From Pelosinus propionicus DSM 13327 (lineage in GTDB: Bacteria > Bacillota > Negativicutes > DSM-13327): a DNA stretch of 64,000 nucleotides. Under the pieces are notes generated by a model that searched no databases, was not told the origin of the DNA, and worked only from the letters and a program-made list of their open reading frames with translations. The first letter of the stretch is position 1. The number at the start of each line of letters is the position of its first letter. Location of the stretch: NCBI RefSeq assembly GCF_900114615.1, contig NZ_FOTS01000029.1, positions 1 through 64,000 of the forward strand, written 5' to 3'. Positions 29,793 through 39,162 of the stretch are shown here, one piece after another. Both the position numbers and the translations under genes were made by a program.

Positions 29793-31605
29793 TTTGTTGA
29801 AGGACGATAATAATATTATTAGGGTTTTAGAGATACAGCCTGATAAAATCCTCATTATCGACTGCATCAAAAAGACTATGCCTGTATGGGTGGAATCTTC
29901 TGCTTTGGATTCCTTCTCCGGATGCACTGGTGAAGTGCTGAACGAGGCTACGAATTTTGCAGTTACTGTCATTGATGCTTTGGATGCTGACCAGAGAAAA
30001 GCAATGTATGACCGTTACACGTTGATTGCACCAATTCTCCCTTTTATCGCGGATGAAAGAATGCGTTCTAAAGTTATCGGTTCCACAGCTATAGAAAACA
30101 ACATATCAAAGCAAACCATTAGGATCTACTTATGCCTGTATCTGACCTATATGAATATAACCGTTCTTGCCTCAAGGAAGCGTCTGGATGGTGATGCAGA
30201 GCTCACACAAGATGAAAAAAACATACGATGGGCTTTGAATAAATTCTTCTATACCACGAAAAAGCAATCACTTATGACTGCTTATACCATGATGCTGAAA
30301 GAAAAATATTGTGACAGTATGGATGTTCTGGTAAATGGATACCCGTCTTTTTATCAATTTCGTTACTTCTACCGTAAAACAAAAAAGATGCAGAATTTCT
30401 ATATTTCCAGAGACGGATTGAAGAGTTACCAGAGAAACAACAGGCCTCTTATTGGCGAGGGAGTGCAGGAGTTTGCCCCTGCTATTGGCGTTGGTATGCT
30501 GGATTCTACTGTATGCGATATTTACCTCATTAATGATGCTGGCAATCTTGTGGGCAGGCCAATTTTGACTGCCTGTGTTGACGCTTATAGCGGCTTATGT
30601 TGTGGGTATATTTTATCATGGGTGGGCGGAGTATACAGTCTTAGAGGGTTGATGTTAAACATTATTGCGGATAAAGCTGCTTGGTGCAAAAAGTTTGGTA
30701 TTTTTATTAATACTGAGGATTGGTCTTGTGATAAAATTCCTGCTACTTTGGTCACGGATATGGGAAGTGAATACAAATCTGAAAACTTCGAGCAAATTGC
30801 AGAGCTGGGTGTTAAAGTAATCAATCTCCCTGCATATAGACCTGAATTGAAAGGTTTGGTGGAGAAATTCTTTGATGTGGTTCAGTCAACCTATAAAAAG
30901 CACCTGAAAGGCAAGGGTGTGATTGAGCTTGATTATCAGGAGCGGGGAGCGCATGATTACAGGAAAGATGCCTGCTTGACCATGGCGGACTTTGAGAAAA
31001 TTATCCTTCATTGTATCATTTATTACAACGCTCAACGGATAGTTGAGAATTTTCCCTATACCGAAATCCTGATTGCCGAGACTGTAAAACCCTATGCAAG
31101 CTGTATCTGGAATTGGGGTAAATCCCAAATGGGAGCCAATTTGATTGAAGTAGGTGCTGAAGAACTTATACTTACTCTATTGCCAAGAGCTATAGGGAGA
31201 TTCAGCAGGTTTGGTCTGAAAGTGAATAAAATGCGTTACCATCGTGACGGGTATACAGAGCAATATCTTAAAGGCGGTGAGGTTACAGTTGCTTATAATC
31301 CAGAGGACGTTACTTCTGTATGGCTGTTGGAAAATGGAATATATACCAAGTTTGCCATTATTGAATCCAGATTTGAGGGTAAAGATTTGACTGCTGTACA
31401 GAGTTTACAGACAGCTCAGAGAGACATTGTAAAAGGAGCCAACCAGGAAAATCTACAAGCTCAGATTAATCTTGTGCGGCATATTGAGGCAATCGCTGGC
31501 AGCGTCAGGAACAGTGCCGATGTAAGCGTTAAGAATATTCGAGATAACCGCAAGCGTGAACAGCTTAAACACCATAGAAATTATATGAAAGGAGTCAAGC
31601 CATGA
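29779..31605 (+). CDS. tnsB: TnsB-like DDE transposase
   Basis: This is the rve-family transposase that cuts and joins 3' ends. By eye the catalytic triad is D242 (VGMLDSTVCD), D327 (LVTDMGSEY) and E362 (KGLVEKFFD), with the usual 35-residue D-E spacing. N-terminal residues 75-230 carry DNA-binding helices (GSTAIENNISKQTIRIYL is a helix-turn-helix). The basic C-terminal tail probably contacts TnsC. The 608 residues are in the Tn7 TnsB range. It overlaps tnsA and tnsC (ATGA). Confidence 0.92.
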   Translation: MKKNDLLKDDNNIIRVLEIQPDKILIIDCIKKTMPVWVESSALDSFSGCTGEVLNEATNFAVTVIDALDADQRKAMYDRYTLIAPILPFIADERMRSKVIGSTAIENNISKQTIRIYLCLYLTYMNITVLASRKRLDGDAELTQDEKNIRWALNKFFYTTKKQSLMTAYTMMLKEKYCDSMDVLVNGYPSFYQFRYFYRKTKKMQNFYISRDGLKSYQRNNRPLIGEGVQEFAPAIGVGMLDSTVCDIYLINDAGNLVGRPILTACVDAYSGLCCGYILSWVGGVYSLRGLMLNIIADKAAWCKKFGIFINTEDWSCDKIPATLVTDMGSEYKSENFEQIAELGVKVINLPAYRPELKGLVEKFFDVVQSTYKKHLKGKGVIELDYQERGAHDYRKDACLTMADFEKIILHCIIYYNAQRIVENFPYTEILIAETVKPYASCIWNWGKSQMGANLIEVGAEELILTLLPRAIGRFSRFGLKVNKMRYHRDGYTEQYLKGGEVTVAYNPEDVTSVWLLENGIYTKFAIIESRFEGKDLTAVQSLQTAQRDIVKGANQENLQAQINLVRHIEAIAGSVRNSADVSVKNIRDNRKREQLKHHRNYMKGVKP

Positions 31606-32843
31606 AAAATCTTTCAGATATCATCAATGTTCTGCCTCGCATGAAGTCAGGGGATGATTTGATAGCCGCATTGGAAGTATTGCCGGAGTACAATCCTGAA
31701 ATCTGCAATACGGATGCTTCTGTAAGGCTTATGGCATTATCGGACTTATATAGGGTATATATCCCCTCGCAAATGTCGCTGGAGATTTATAGCAAATTGT
31801 ACTTGGCTCTTTTGCGTTCTATGCAGAAGAAGGGAACAAAGCTGGCAGTACAACAACAGAATCAAAACTACAGAGTTATCATGCAACAGGAATACAACGG
31901 CATCATGGGTGGATCGGATAGTTTTACCATTATCGGTGCATCTGGAATAGGTAAGAGTTCGGCTATTAGCAGAGCCATTAATTTGATTACGGAGAATCGG
32001 GTAATTGAAGCTGAGAATCCGTATACCAATGTTGTACCATGTGTGATTGTGCAATGCCCATTTGATTCGTCAGTAAAGGGCCTGTTACTGGAGATTTTGC
32101 GTAAAGTTGATGAGGTTTTAGACAGCAAATATTATCAAAATGCTTTAAGAGCAAGGGCTACAACAGATATGCTTATTGGTTCTGTCAGTCAGGTTGCTCT
32201 TAACCATATTGGTATGTTGGTGGTAGATGAAATCCAGAACGTAGCCAATAGTAAAAACGGTAAAAGCTTAATTGGGGCTTTGACACAGCTTATCAATAAT
32301 AGCGGAATTAGCATCTGTATGGTTGGCACTCCTGAAAGCAGCAGATTCTTTGAATCGGCGATGCAACTGGCACGACGTTCCGTGGGATTGCAGTATACGA
32401 CTATGAGCAACGACAAATATTTTCAAGAGTTCTGCAAGGTCATGTTCAGATATCAGTACGTGAAGCAAAAAACAGAAATTACGGATGGAATCCTTGCATG
32501 GCTTTATGAGCATAGCGCAGGAATTACATCGGTTGTGGTAGCGTTGATTCACGATGCACAGGAAATTGCAATTTTGAATGGCAAAGAAATTTTGAATCTG
32601 GAATCTTTAAACGAAGCATATCAGAAACGTTTATCGCTACTTCATGGCTATATTCAACCGTCTGTTTCACTAGGTAAGCAGACTTCTAAAATCAAGAGAA
32701 AAGCGATTGTCCATACTGCTGAGAATGAAACTTTAGATGATTGTGTTAGTATTGCTGATTTTGTTACTAAAGCCAAGAATGAAAATATAGATATTGTGCA
32801 GCTTTTAAAGTCGAATATGCCTGTTGTGGAGGTAGCTGTATGA
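31602..32843 (+). CDS. tnsC: TnsC-like AAA+ ATPase
   Basis: TnsC is the ATP-dependent regulator that links the target selector to the transposase. Walker A is GASGIGKS (112-119), Walker B is MLVVDEIQNV (D209, E210), and a sensor segment reads ICMVGTPESSRFF. The 413 residues are shorter than Tn7 TnsC, as in many Tn7-like elements. It overlaps both neighbours by 4 bases, so all four proteins are probably made in coupled fashion. Confidence 0.9.
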   Translation: MKNLSDIINVLPRMKSGDDLIAALEVLPEYNPEICNTDASVRLMALSDLYRVYIPSQMSLEIYSKLYLALLRSMQKKGTKLAVQQQNQNYRVIMQQEYNGIMGGSDSFTIIGASGIGKSSAISRAINLITENRVIEAENPYTNVVPCVIVQCPFDSSVKGLLLEILRKVDEVLDSKYYQNALRARATTDMLIGSVSQVALNHIGMLVVDEIQNVANSKNGKSLIGALTQLINNSGISICMVGTPESSRFFESAMQLARRSVGLQYTTMSNDKYFQEFCKVMFRYQYVKQKTEITDGILAWLYEHSAGITSVVVALIHDAQEIAILNGKEILNLESLNEAYQKRLSLLHGYIQPSVSLGKQTSKIKRKAIVHTAENETLDDCVSIADFVTKAKNENIDIVQLLKSNMPVVEVAV

Positions 32844-34303
32844 TCGCTTATTTCCCTACAGCATATCCAGATGAGTTGCTTTATAGCCAGCTGGCACGAT
32901 ATTATACGAAGTCAGGATATATGGCTTACAGCTTTGCGGCGGAAGACCTGTTTGCATCAAAGACGGTGCGCCCTGATATGGATTTTATTAATACTTACAC
33001 TCCTGCCGCACTACAGGCCATAACAAGAAATATGCCTATGGAAGCAGTCGTTGAAAAGCATACCATGTTTCCTTGCTATGGGCGTTTTTTGCCGAAAGAA
33101 CGCAGACAAAAAGCATTTCAATCATTGGTATCTATGATGGGAAATTACTATAATCTCTTGCCGATACCTCAAAGCAAGAATGGCAAAGTTCGCTGTTTGC
33201 GCTACTGTCCAGCTTGCGCAGCTAATGATAGAGAACAATATGGAGAAGCATATTGGCATCGGATTCATCAGCTAATAGGGATTCATGTTTGCCCAGTTCA
33301 TCGGTGTTACTTGATGGATAGCAGTGTGATAATTAGTGGGAAAGCTACGCCCTCTTTAAAAACAGCCGAGGAAATGATACCACAATCGGAATCATGCGCA
33401 TTTGCGGATAACGAAATTGAAATCCGCGTAGCCGTTTATTTGGCAGAGGTTTTTCAGGCTGATGTTGACATGGATTCATGTGTTACGGTTGGTGATTTTC
33501 TTCATTCCCAAATGGCTAATACCCAATATCGGTCTGTACGTGGAGAGCAGCGTAATATTGCACTCTTTCATGCAGATTTTACAGAGTATTATAGGAATTT
33601 GTCCCAAAACTGGTTTACGGAGTTATGGCAGACACAGAAGGTGTTGACGAATGATAGAGTGAACTTCTATGAAATCTGTCTCATGGCTATATTTCTTGGT
33701 ATTACTACTGATGAACTGGTACATATGGAACTGCCGGAGAAAACACAACAACAGCTTTTTGATGAAGAGGTTTACAGACTTCATGAACAGGGTTTAAAGT
33801 ATCCGGCTATTGCGAAAGCTCTCAGTGCCCCATATGCGACTGTTAAGGCTATCGGTGAACGGAGGTATGGAACTTATCATAAGCCAACTAAAGCGTCACT
33901 TAAAAGCGGCGTAAAACCTCAAAACTGGAATCAGATTGATGAAGATACACTATCATTTGTAAAGGCAACTATCAGCCAGCTACAGGGTGATGGAACAACC
34001 AGACCTAAAAAGGTTACTACTTTTGCTGTTGAGAAAATCTTGCATCTTTCTAGTAAGAAAATATCTTTGTATTTGCCCAAATGCCTTGCTGAAATACAGC
34101 GGCATAAGGAATCACGAGAGCAATATTGGGCTAGAGAAGTAGCTTGGGCTGCGCGTCAGATAAAAGATAGTGGTATCACTTTGACATGGCGCAAGGTACG
34201 GGATTTAACGAATATGCGCCGTAGAGATTTTGAAGCTTGTCTGCCGTATATCCCTGATTATGCAGATAGTGAGCTTGCTGAACAGATAATACACCTGCTA
34301 TAA
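32840..34303 (+). CDS. tniQ: TniQ/TnsD-family target selector
   Basis: This protein recognises the attachment site in Tn7-like elements. The N-terminal TniQ domain has YPDELLYSQLARYY and the zinc finger C123-x2-C126 with C151-P-x-H154 (RYCPACA, VCPVHRC). The C-terminal half (about 300-487) has helix-turn-helix-like segments (GLKYPAIAKALSAPYATVKAI) that would read target DNA, as in TnsD. At 487 residues it is TnsD-sized rather than a short CRISPR-type TniQ. Its probable target is the end of guaA. Confidence 0.88.
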   Translation: MIAYFPTAYPDELLYSQLARYYTKSGYMAYSFAAEDLFASKTVRPDMDFINTYTPAALQAITRNMPMEAVVEKHTMFPCYGRFLPKERRQKAFQSLVSMMGNYYNLLPIPQSKNGKVRCLRYCPACAANDREQYGEAYWHRIHQLIGIHVCPVHRCYLMDSSVIISGKATPSLKTAEEMIPQSESCAFADNEIEIRVAVYLAEVFQADVDMDSCVTVGDFLHSQMANTQYRSVRGEQRNIALFHADFTEYYRNLSQNWFTELWQTQKVLTNDRVNFYEICLMAIFLGITTDELVHMELPEKTQQQLFDEEVYRLHEQGLKYPAIAKALSAPYATVKAIGERRYGTYHKPTKASLKSGVKPQNWNQIDEDTLSFVKATISQLQGDGTTRPKKVTTFAVEKILHLSSKKISLYLPKCLAEIQRHKESREQYWAREVAWAARQIKDSGITLTWRKVRDLTNMRRRDFEACLPYIPDYADSELAEQIIHLL

Positions 34304-34418
34304 ATTAGTCAATGATTGTATAAGAATGGTGAACGTATTAAAAATTTCTTATTGAATAGATGGTAAAAATAAGCCGTACAAACGGAGCATTCACGTAAGC
34401 CCCATTATCAAAATAATA

Positions 34419-34462
34419 AAAATGCCTTTAGTCATTACTGAAGTAACGACCAAAGGCGTTTT
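34419..34462. terminator. Bidirectional terminator after tniQ
   Basis: A 20-bp stem with a few wobbles (34419-34438 with 34443-34462) and a TGAA loop is flanked by A- and T-rich tracts, so it could stop transcription both ways. The rest of 34304-34472 is featureless. Confidence 0.85.
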
Positions 34463-34472
34463 AATTTATATA

Positions 34473-35205
34473 CTACAAAGGCATAATTAAATTCTGGCTG
34501 CCTATCAGTAGAATGAAGCACAGTCTTCCAAATTTACGCTCAAGACCACATATGCAGCTTTCGTAATAATTTGGTGGTTTTCTCGGTTTTTTATAGTGTA
34601 TGGCATCCAAAAAGATAAAGGGGTATACTGCTTCCGTTAAGCTGAGGCATGATTTTTTCACTGATTTTCTTACTAACTATGGCGAGATTTCCACGTCATA
34701 CAAGCTCTTTATCTGATCTGATATATCCCGAATACTAAGTCCCGTTGCATACAGGAATAAAATTTTTTCTTCCATGCCATCGGTATTTCGGCTATATTTA
34801 TCGATGATTTTAGGCTCAAACTCACCATTACGATCATGGGGAACAGCTATTTCTGCTTCATCCAACTGTGTTTTAACTGCCTTTTTTGAGTAGCCATTCC
34901 GGTAATTTTTCGACACAGGTAAATTGACATCTTCCGACTGTCGTTCTTGTTTTTCGTATCCCAGCTCAGCATCTAATTCTGCCTCCATGATCTCCTGAAG
35001 CACATCCCGGAACATGTCTTTGATTGCATTATAACTTCCGTAGTATTGCTTAACCTTTCCTCTTTGCCTGGCTCTCTGATGACTTCATTAGGGATTGTTT
35101 TCATAAACAATCTTCCTTACTGGCTCAAATAGTTTTATTCCTATTCTTGCCAGTAAGGAAGTTGCTTCAAACCTATTTACACAAAATTTTCTGCACCCTC
35201 CAAGA
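34473..35205 (-). mobile_element. Decayed IS256-family insertion sequence
   Basis: On the minus strand, 35072-34677 encodes an IS256-type transposase N-terminus (LQEIMEAELDAELGYEKQ, SKNYRNGYSKKAV, GLSIRDISDQIK). Frame is lost after EISP. The piece VYPFIFLDAIHYK (34661-34473), which holds a catalytic Asp, continues in another frame with a deletion, and the rest is gone. A terminal-repeat-like sequence typical of the family (rc of 35176-35205, GGTGCAGAAAATTTTGTGTA) marks the 5' end; the other end is missing. A GCCAGTAAGGAAG hairpin near 35110-35162 may block incoming transcription. Confidence 0.8.
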
Positions 35206-35218
35206 TACAGAGATTTCT

Positions 35219-35983
35219 TCACACACTCACCAGGGGATTGATTCTTCCAGTAGACTCAGACGGAACCGTCTCATCCGATTCTCTAATTGCATTTTCTACA
35301 GCCTGAATATGATCACGCATGCTTGATGATGCCAAATCTGCATTTTTCCCCTTTATCGCATTGAATATTCTCCTATGATATTCATTGACAAGCTCAGGCA
35401 TATTGTTGACAACCGAGGATTTATTCTGATGTACGGCTAGCGCATTTCGAATTGAAGCTATAAACGCAAGAACAATTTTATTATTAGATGCCTTGGCAAT
35501 GCATACATGGAATTTATAATCCAGATGATTTAATTCATCCCGTATATCGTTAGAAAAAACCTTGTTCTCAGACACTATCCTTTCTCTTTCCATGAGGATA
35601 CTATCCATTTCTATCAGATCTTTATCAGAAGCTACGAGAGATGCTAATTTTGCAGCTTCTGCTTCCAATACCTTTCTGACCTGTATCAGGTCATATATAA
35701 GTTCTTCATTTATAACCATAAGATATTGCAAAATAGAACTCAAAAATTCGTCATCATAATTGTTTACATAAGTTCCGCCGCCATGCTTTATAGTTAAGAG
35801 GCCAAGATGTGAAAGGGATTTAAGGGCTTCTCTTAAAGGTGGTCTGCTTACGCCCAGTGTTTCGGAAAGCTGCCTTTCATTCGGGAGTTTATCCCCAGGT
35901 ATTAATTTTCGATCCTTTATTTCATTAAAAAGATAATCAAATATTTGTTGACTGACATATTTTTTCTCTATCATATAAATCAT
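35219..35983 (-). CDS. FadR-type GntR transcriptional regulator
   Basis: An N-terminal winged helix (about residues 5-75, GDKLPNERQLSETLGVSRPPLREALKSL) precedes an all-helical FCD effector domain (about 90-235) with metal-ligand residues in ELNHLDYKFHVCIAKASNN and HRRIFNAIKGKN...HI. FCD regulators usually sense sugar acids or small organic acids. It is read divergently from the ulaG-type gene, so it likely controls the catabolic cluster through the inverted repeat at 36210. The 254 residues are typical. Confidence 0.9.
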   Translation of the reverse strand: MIYMIEKKYVSQQIFDYLFNEIKDRKLIPGDKLPNERQLSETLGVSRPPLREALKSLSHLGLLTIKHGGGTYVNNYDDEFLSSILQYLMVINEELIYDLIQVRKVLEAEAAKLASLVASDKDLIEMDSILMERERIVSENKVFSNDIRDELNHLDYKFHVCIAKASNNKIVLAFIASIRNALAVHQNKSSVVNNMPELVNEYHRRIFNAIKGKNADLASSSMRDHIQAVENAIRESDETVPSESTGRINPLVSV

Positions 35984-36185
35984 CCTGTTTTTATAGTAAG
36001 AATATCATAAATTTAGGAAAGGTGCAAATTGAATAGAACTTATTTTTGCGGTATAAAAAAATTCTACTGCGAAACACATTGCTAGGCCTTACTTGTACTT
36101 AAACAGACGAGTTTATCTGTCACCATTTTGCCGTGGATTATACTACAAAATAATAAAACAGAATTATAAATCAATTCAAAAAAAA

Positions 36186-36250
36186 TTGACAAATTGACGA
36201 AAATATTATACCATAGTGGCAAATAGGTATTACCAATTTGCCACTATGGT
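36186..36250 (+). promoter_or_regulatory. Promoter with overlapping 15-bp inverted repeat
   Basis: TTGACA (36186-36191), 17 bases, then TACCAT (36209-36214). A perfect inverted repeat, ACCATAGTGGCAAAT and its complement (36210-36224, 36236-36250) with an 11-base gap, covers the -10 region. It looks like the operator of the divergent FadR-type regulator. A T-rich run follows, so an attenuator is also possible. Confidence 0.65.
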
Positions 36251-36329
36251 TTTGTGTTTAATGGTTTTCAATGTTTTATCTGGTTCTTCCATAAAGAACT
36301 AGTGTATAAAAAATAAGGAGATGATTATC

Positions 36330-37412
36330 ATGATTAACGATGTAAACATCAAGGATCTAGACAGACAGAAATGGATTAACAATGTATTTCCGGAATGGGG
36401 CACGTTCTTAAATGAAGAAATTGACAATACGGTTGTCGAAGAAAACAAGTTTAAAATGTGGTGGCTGGGCTGTACAGGAATCTGGGTAAAAACGCCAGCT
36501 GACTGCAATATTATTATAGACCTCTGGCTTGATACAGGGAAACAGACCAGAAAATTCCCAGCTCCACCTGCATGGGGCCAGGGGAAAGATTTTCAAATGG
36601 CCAGAATGATGGGGAGTAAGCAGTGGCAGCCAAATGCCCGGTCTGCTCCGATGGTCATTGATCCTTTTGCAATTACTAAAATGGATGCCGTCTTATCAAC
36701 TCATTTCCACCGCGACCATATCGATCCTTATGTAGCAGCGGCAATTGTAGCCAATACTGATGCACCCTTTATCGGTCCCAAATACAGTGCCGATATGTGG
36801 AGAAAGTGGGGGGTTCCCGAAGAAAGAATTACAGTAGTCAAACCTGGTGACAGTGTAAAAATCAAAGATGTTGAAATTGTTGCTGTAGATTCCTTTGACA
36901 GGACGGCGTTGATTACGGCACCTCCTGCAGGAGATATTCGGGGAATATGCCCAAGCGATATGGACGACAGGGCTGTTAATTTTATTATCAAGACACCAGG
37001 CGGCAATTTATATCATAGCGGTGACTCGCATTTCTCAAATTACTTTGTAAAGCATGGTAAAGAATACGACATTGACGTAGTTTTAGTGTCATATGGCGAA
37101 AATCCAATTGGCTGTTCTGACAAGGTTACGTCAGTTGACTGCTGTAGAATTGCAGAAAATCTCAGAGCCAAAGTTTTGATTCCCTTCCACTATGATATTT
37201 GGTCAAATATGCTGGCTGATCCAAAGGAAATTGAATTAGTTTATAACTATAGAAAAGACAGACTGAACTATAAATTTAACGTGTTCCTGTGGGAAGTTGG
37301 AGGGGGATATTTATTCCCGGACGACAAGGGCAAGAAAAGATTTATGTTTGAACGTGGCTTTTCGGATGCATTTGAAGAAGAACCGAATATTCCGTTCAAA
37401 TCATTTTTATAA
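36330..37412 (+). CDS. ulaG: UlaG-type L-ascorbate-6-phosphate lactonase
   Basis: This metallo-beta-lactamase-fold hydrolase opens L-ascorbate 6-phosphate or a related lactone. It is highly similar to E. coli UlaG along its length: FPEWGTFLNEEI, MWWLGCTGIWVKT, GPKYSADMWRKWGVP, DSFDRTALIT, PGGNLYHSGDSHFSNY and the C-terminal PFKSFL. Metal ligands H125, H127, D129 and H130 (STHFHRDHID) are present. ATG 36330 lies 10 bases after AAGGAG; ATG 36321 is too close. The 360 residues match. It is the first gene of the cluster. The true substrate is uncertain because no ascorbate PTS is here. Confidence 0.88.
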   Translation: MINDVNIKDLDRQKWINNVFPEWGTFLNEEIDNTVVEENKFKMWWLGCTGIWVKTPADCNIIIDLWLDTGKQTRKFPAPPAWGQGKDFQMARMMGSKQWQPNARSAPMVIDPFAITKMDAVLSTHFHRDHIDPYVAAAIVANTDAPFIGPKYSADMWRKWGVPEERITVVKPGDSVKIKDVEIVAVDSFDRTALITAPPAGDIRGICPSDMDDRAVNFIIKTPGGNLYHSGDSHFSNYFVKHGKEYDIDVVLVSYGENPIGCSDKVTSVDCCRIAENLRAKVLIPFHYDIWSNMLADPKEIELVYNYRKDRLNYKFNVFLWEVGGGYLFPDDKGKKRFMFERGFSDAFEEEPNIPFKSFL

Positions 37413-37473
37413 AATAGCCTATTAATTAACATTCCTCATGGGTATGGGGCGGTCTGACTCGGCTGCGCAAGGG

Positions 37474-37510
37474 ATTTTGAGTGAGAAGACAATTCACTGG
37501 ATTGAATTGT
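37474..37510 (+). terminator. Hairpin between ulaG and the MFS gene
   Basis: AAGACAATTCA pairs with TGAATTGTCTT around a 6-base loop, with flanking GAG/CTC pairs. The T-run is broken (TTTCTTGCTC), so it may weaken rather than stop readthrough. Confidence 0.5.
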
Positions 37511-37690
37511 CTTTCTTGCTCAGTCCTGCAAAGGCGTCATGATTTTGTTACAAGCGAACTTCAAGGAGAATCACTGAATCCCGCTGTCTGTACGAAACTT
37601 ATTGTATCCTATGCCTTTTTCGACGAGAAGATTTATGTGGTTATTTGTCGAGCTAAGCGAAAATTTATTGGCGAGGGAGAATATATATAT

Positions 37691-39055
37691 ATGTCGGCAA
37701 TTGGTAATGAGATGAAAATAAAGAATAATTATTTTGATGGCTTAGAGGTTACCAAGAAACAGATTTGTTTATTTATTGTTGTTATTGCATCTTATTTTTT
37801 TGAAAACTTAGATAATAATAGCTTTAATTTTTGTGCTCCAGCTATTATGGCTTCGATGAATATCGGTACCGCTGGTTTAGCCCAAATAACTTCAGCTTAC
37901 TATTTGGGCAATACATTTGGAGCTATTTTTGGTGGGATAATCTCCGATATTATCGGAAGACGTAAAACTTTATTAATTAGTACTTTCTTATTCACGACCG
38001 GCACTATAGTAGATGCTGCAACTACGGATTTTACGACATTTCTCGTTGCGAGAGCCCTAACGGGTTTTGGAATTCTTTGTATGATGGTTGTGACTATTAC
38101 GTATATGGCTGAAATGTCCCCCAAGGAAAGCAGAGGCAAATGGGAAGGGTATATAGGCGGGTTCGGATATTTAGCTGCTCCTGCAATTGGATTTATATCT
38201 GGAGCTATAGTGCCATTGCACCCGGAAGCTTGGCGAAATGTTTTTTATATAGGCGGCATTGGTTATATATTATTAATAGTAAGTTATTTTACAATAAAAG
38301 AATCGCCGCGTTGGCTTATGAGTAGAGGAAGACAAGCAGAGGCAGAGGACGTTGTCTCTAGTCTTGTCGGAATGCCTATAGATCTCAGTGATGCAGTTAT
38401 TGTTAAAAAATCTCGTAGTAATTTAGCTAAAGACGTTCAAAAGATGTTTTCCCCATTATACTTAAAGAGGACAATTGTTCTTTTCCTCATTTTATGTGGA
38501 GGTGTTGTCAGCTTTAATTCAACCCAACCGTGGATGACAACACTGCTTAAGATGAACGGATTTAGTATGCAAGATAGTATCTTTATTTCAACAATATTTA
38601 CTTTTGGTTTTCCGCTTGGACAGTTTGTTGCAGCTTATTTTGCCGACAGGGGCGGAAGAAAAATTCCTATTGCTGTCTTTGGAATTCTATACTGTGTTGT
38701 AACGATACCATTTGTATTATTTATTAAAGACAACGTCATTTTGGCGGCTATATTAGGCCTTTTAGTTATTGCTATTGGGATAGCTAGAAATTTTATTATT
38801 CATCCTTATGTTGCGGAATCGTTACCGACTAGTCAAAGAAATTCAGTAACGGGGATATTAAATGGAGCTTCACGTTTTGCGTCTACCGGAGCTCAGCCTT
38901 TAGTTCCGATACTTTTTGCAGCATATGGAACTATGGGGGTTTTCGGCTTTGCCATGGGTTTTTCTATCTTAACTTCTATTATAGCGATTTTCTTCGGTTG
39001 GCGGACTGCATGTAAATCTTTGGAGGAATTGAACGAAAATATCTCCCAAGAGTAG
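37691..39055 (+). CDS. MFS sugar-porter-type transporter
   Basis: This membrane protein of 454 residues has 12 predicted helices. The cytoplasmic loop motif DIIGRRKT, the ARALTGFGILCM helix and the central ESPRWLMSRGR are typical of the sugar porter/organic-acid branch of the major facilitator superfamily. ATG 37691 follows GGCGAGGGAG; a longer frame from 37481 has no membrane character and covers a hairpin. It probably imports the cluster's substrate or an intermediate by proton symport. The specificity cannot be read from sequence. Confidence 0.85.
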   Translation: MSAIGNEMKIKNNYFDGLEVTKKQICLFIVVIASYFFENLDNNSFNFCAPAIMASMNIGTAGLAQITSAYYLGNTFGAIFGGIISDIIGRRKTLLISTFLFTTGTIVDAATTDFTTFLVARALTGFGILCMMVVTITYMAEMSPKESRGKWEGYIGGFGYLAAPAIGFISGAIVPLHPEAWRNVFYIGGIGYILLIVSYFTIKESPRWLMSRGRQAEAEDVVSSLVGMPIDLSDAVIVKKSRSNLAKDVQKMFSPLYLKRTIVLFLILCGGVVSFNSTQPWMTTLLKMNGFSMQDSIFISTIFTFGFPLGQFVAAYFADRGGRKIPIAVFGILYCVVTIPFVLFIKDNVILAAILGLLVIAIGIARNFIIHPYVAESLPTSQRNSVTGILNGASRFASTGAQPLVPILFAAYGTMGVFGFAMGFSILTSIIAIFFGWRTACKSLEELNENISQE

Positions 39056-39162
39056 TTTGATAAATAGAGACCTTAGTATTGTAATATGGATAATGGAGGG
39101 AAATGTTACTTTTAGTCTTTTTGTATAAGTAAAGTACAAAACTGGAAAGGTTGTGTGATAAA

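Larger units (their letters stand above)
28964..34303 (+). mobile_element. Tn7-like transposon inserted downstream of guaA
   Basis: A four-gene tnsA-tnsB-tnsC-tniQ operon starts 488 bases after guaA, reading away from it. The order and the placing of tnsA next to the attachment gene copy Tn7 at glmS. TGTCG at 28964 is a plausible terminal sequence. The distal end was not found; it may lie beyond the IS256 remnant, or be lost. Little cargo is evident before the IS remnant, unless the catabolic cluster beyond it is cargo. No CRISPR array or cas gene is seen. Confidence 0.75.

Noticed and set aside
28964-35205. CRISPR-associated transposon
   Set aside because: No repeat-spacer array and no cas gene were found, and the TniQ is TnsD-sized rather than short.
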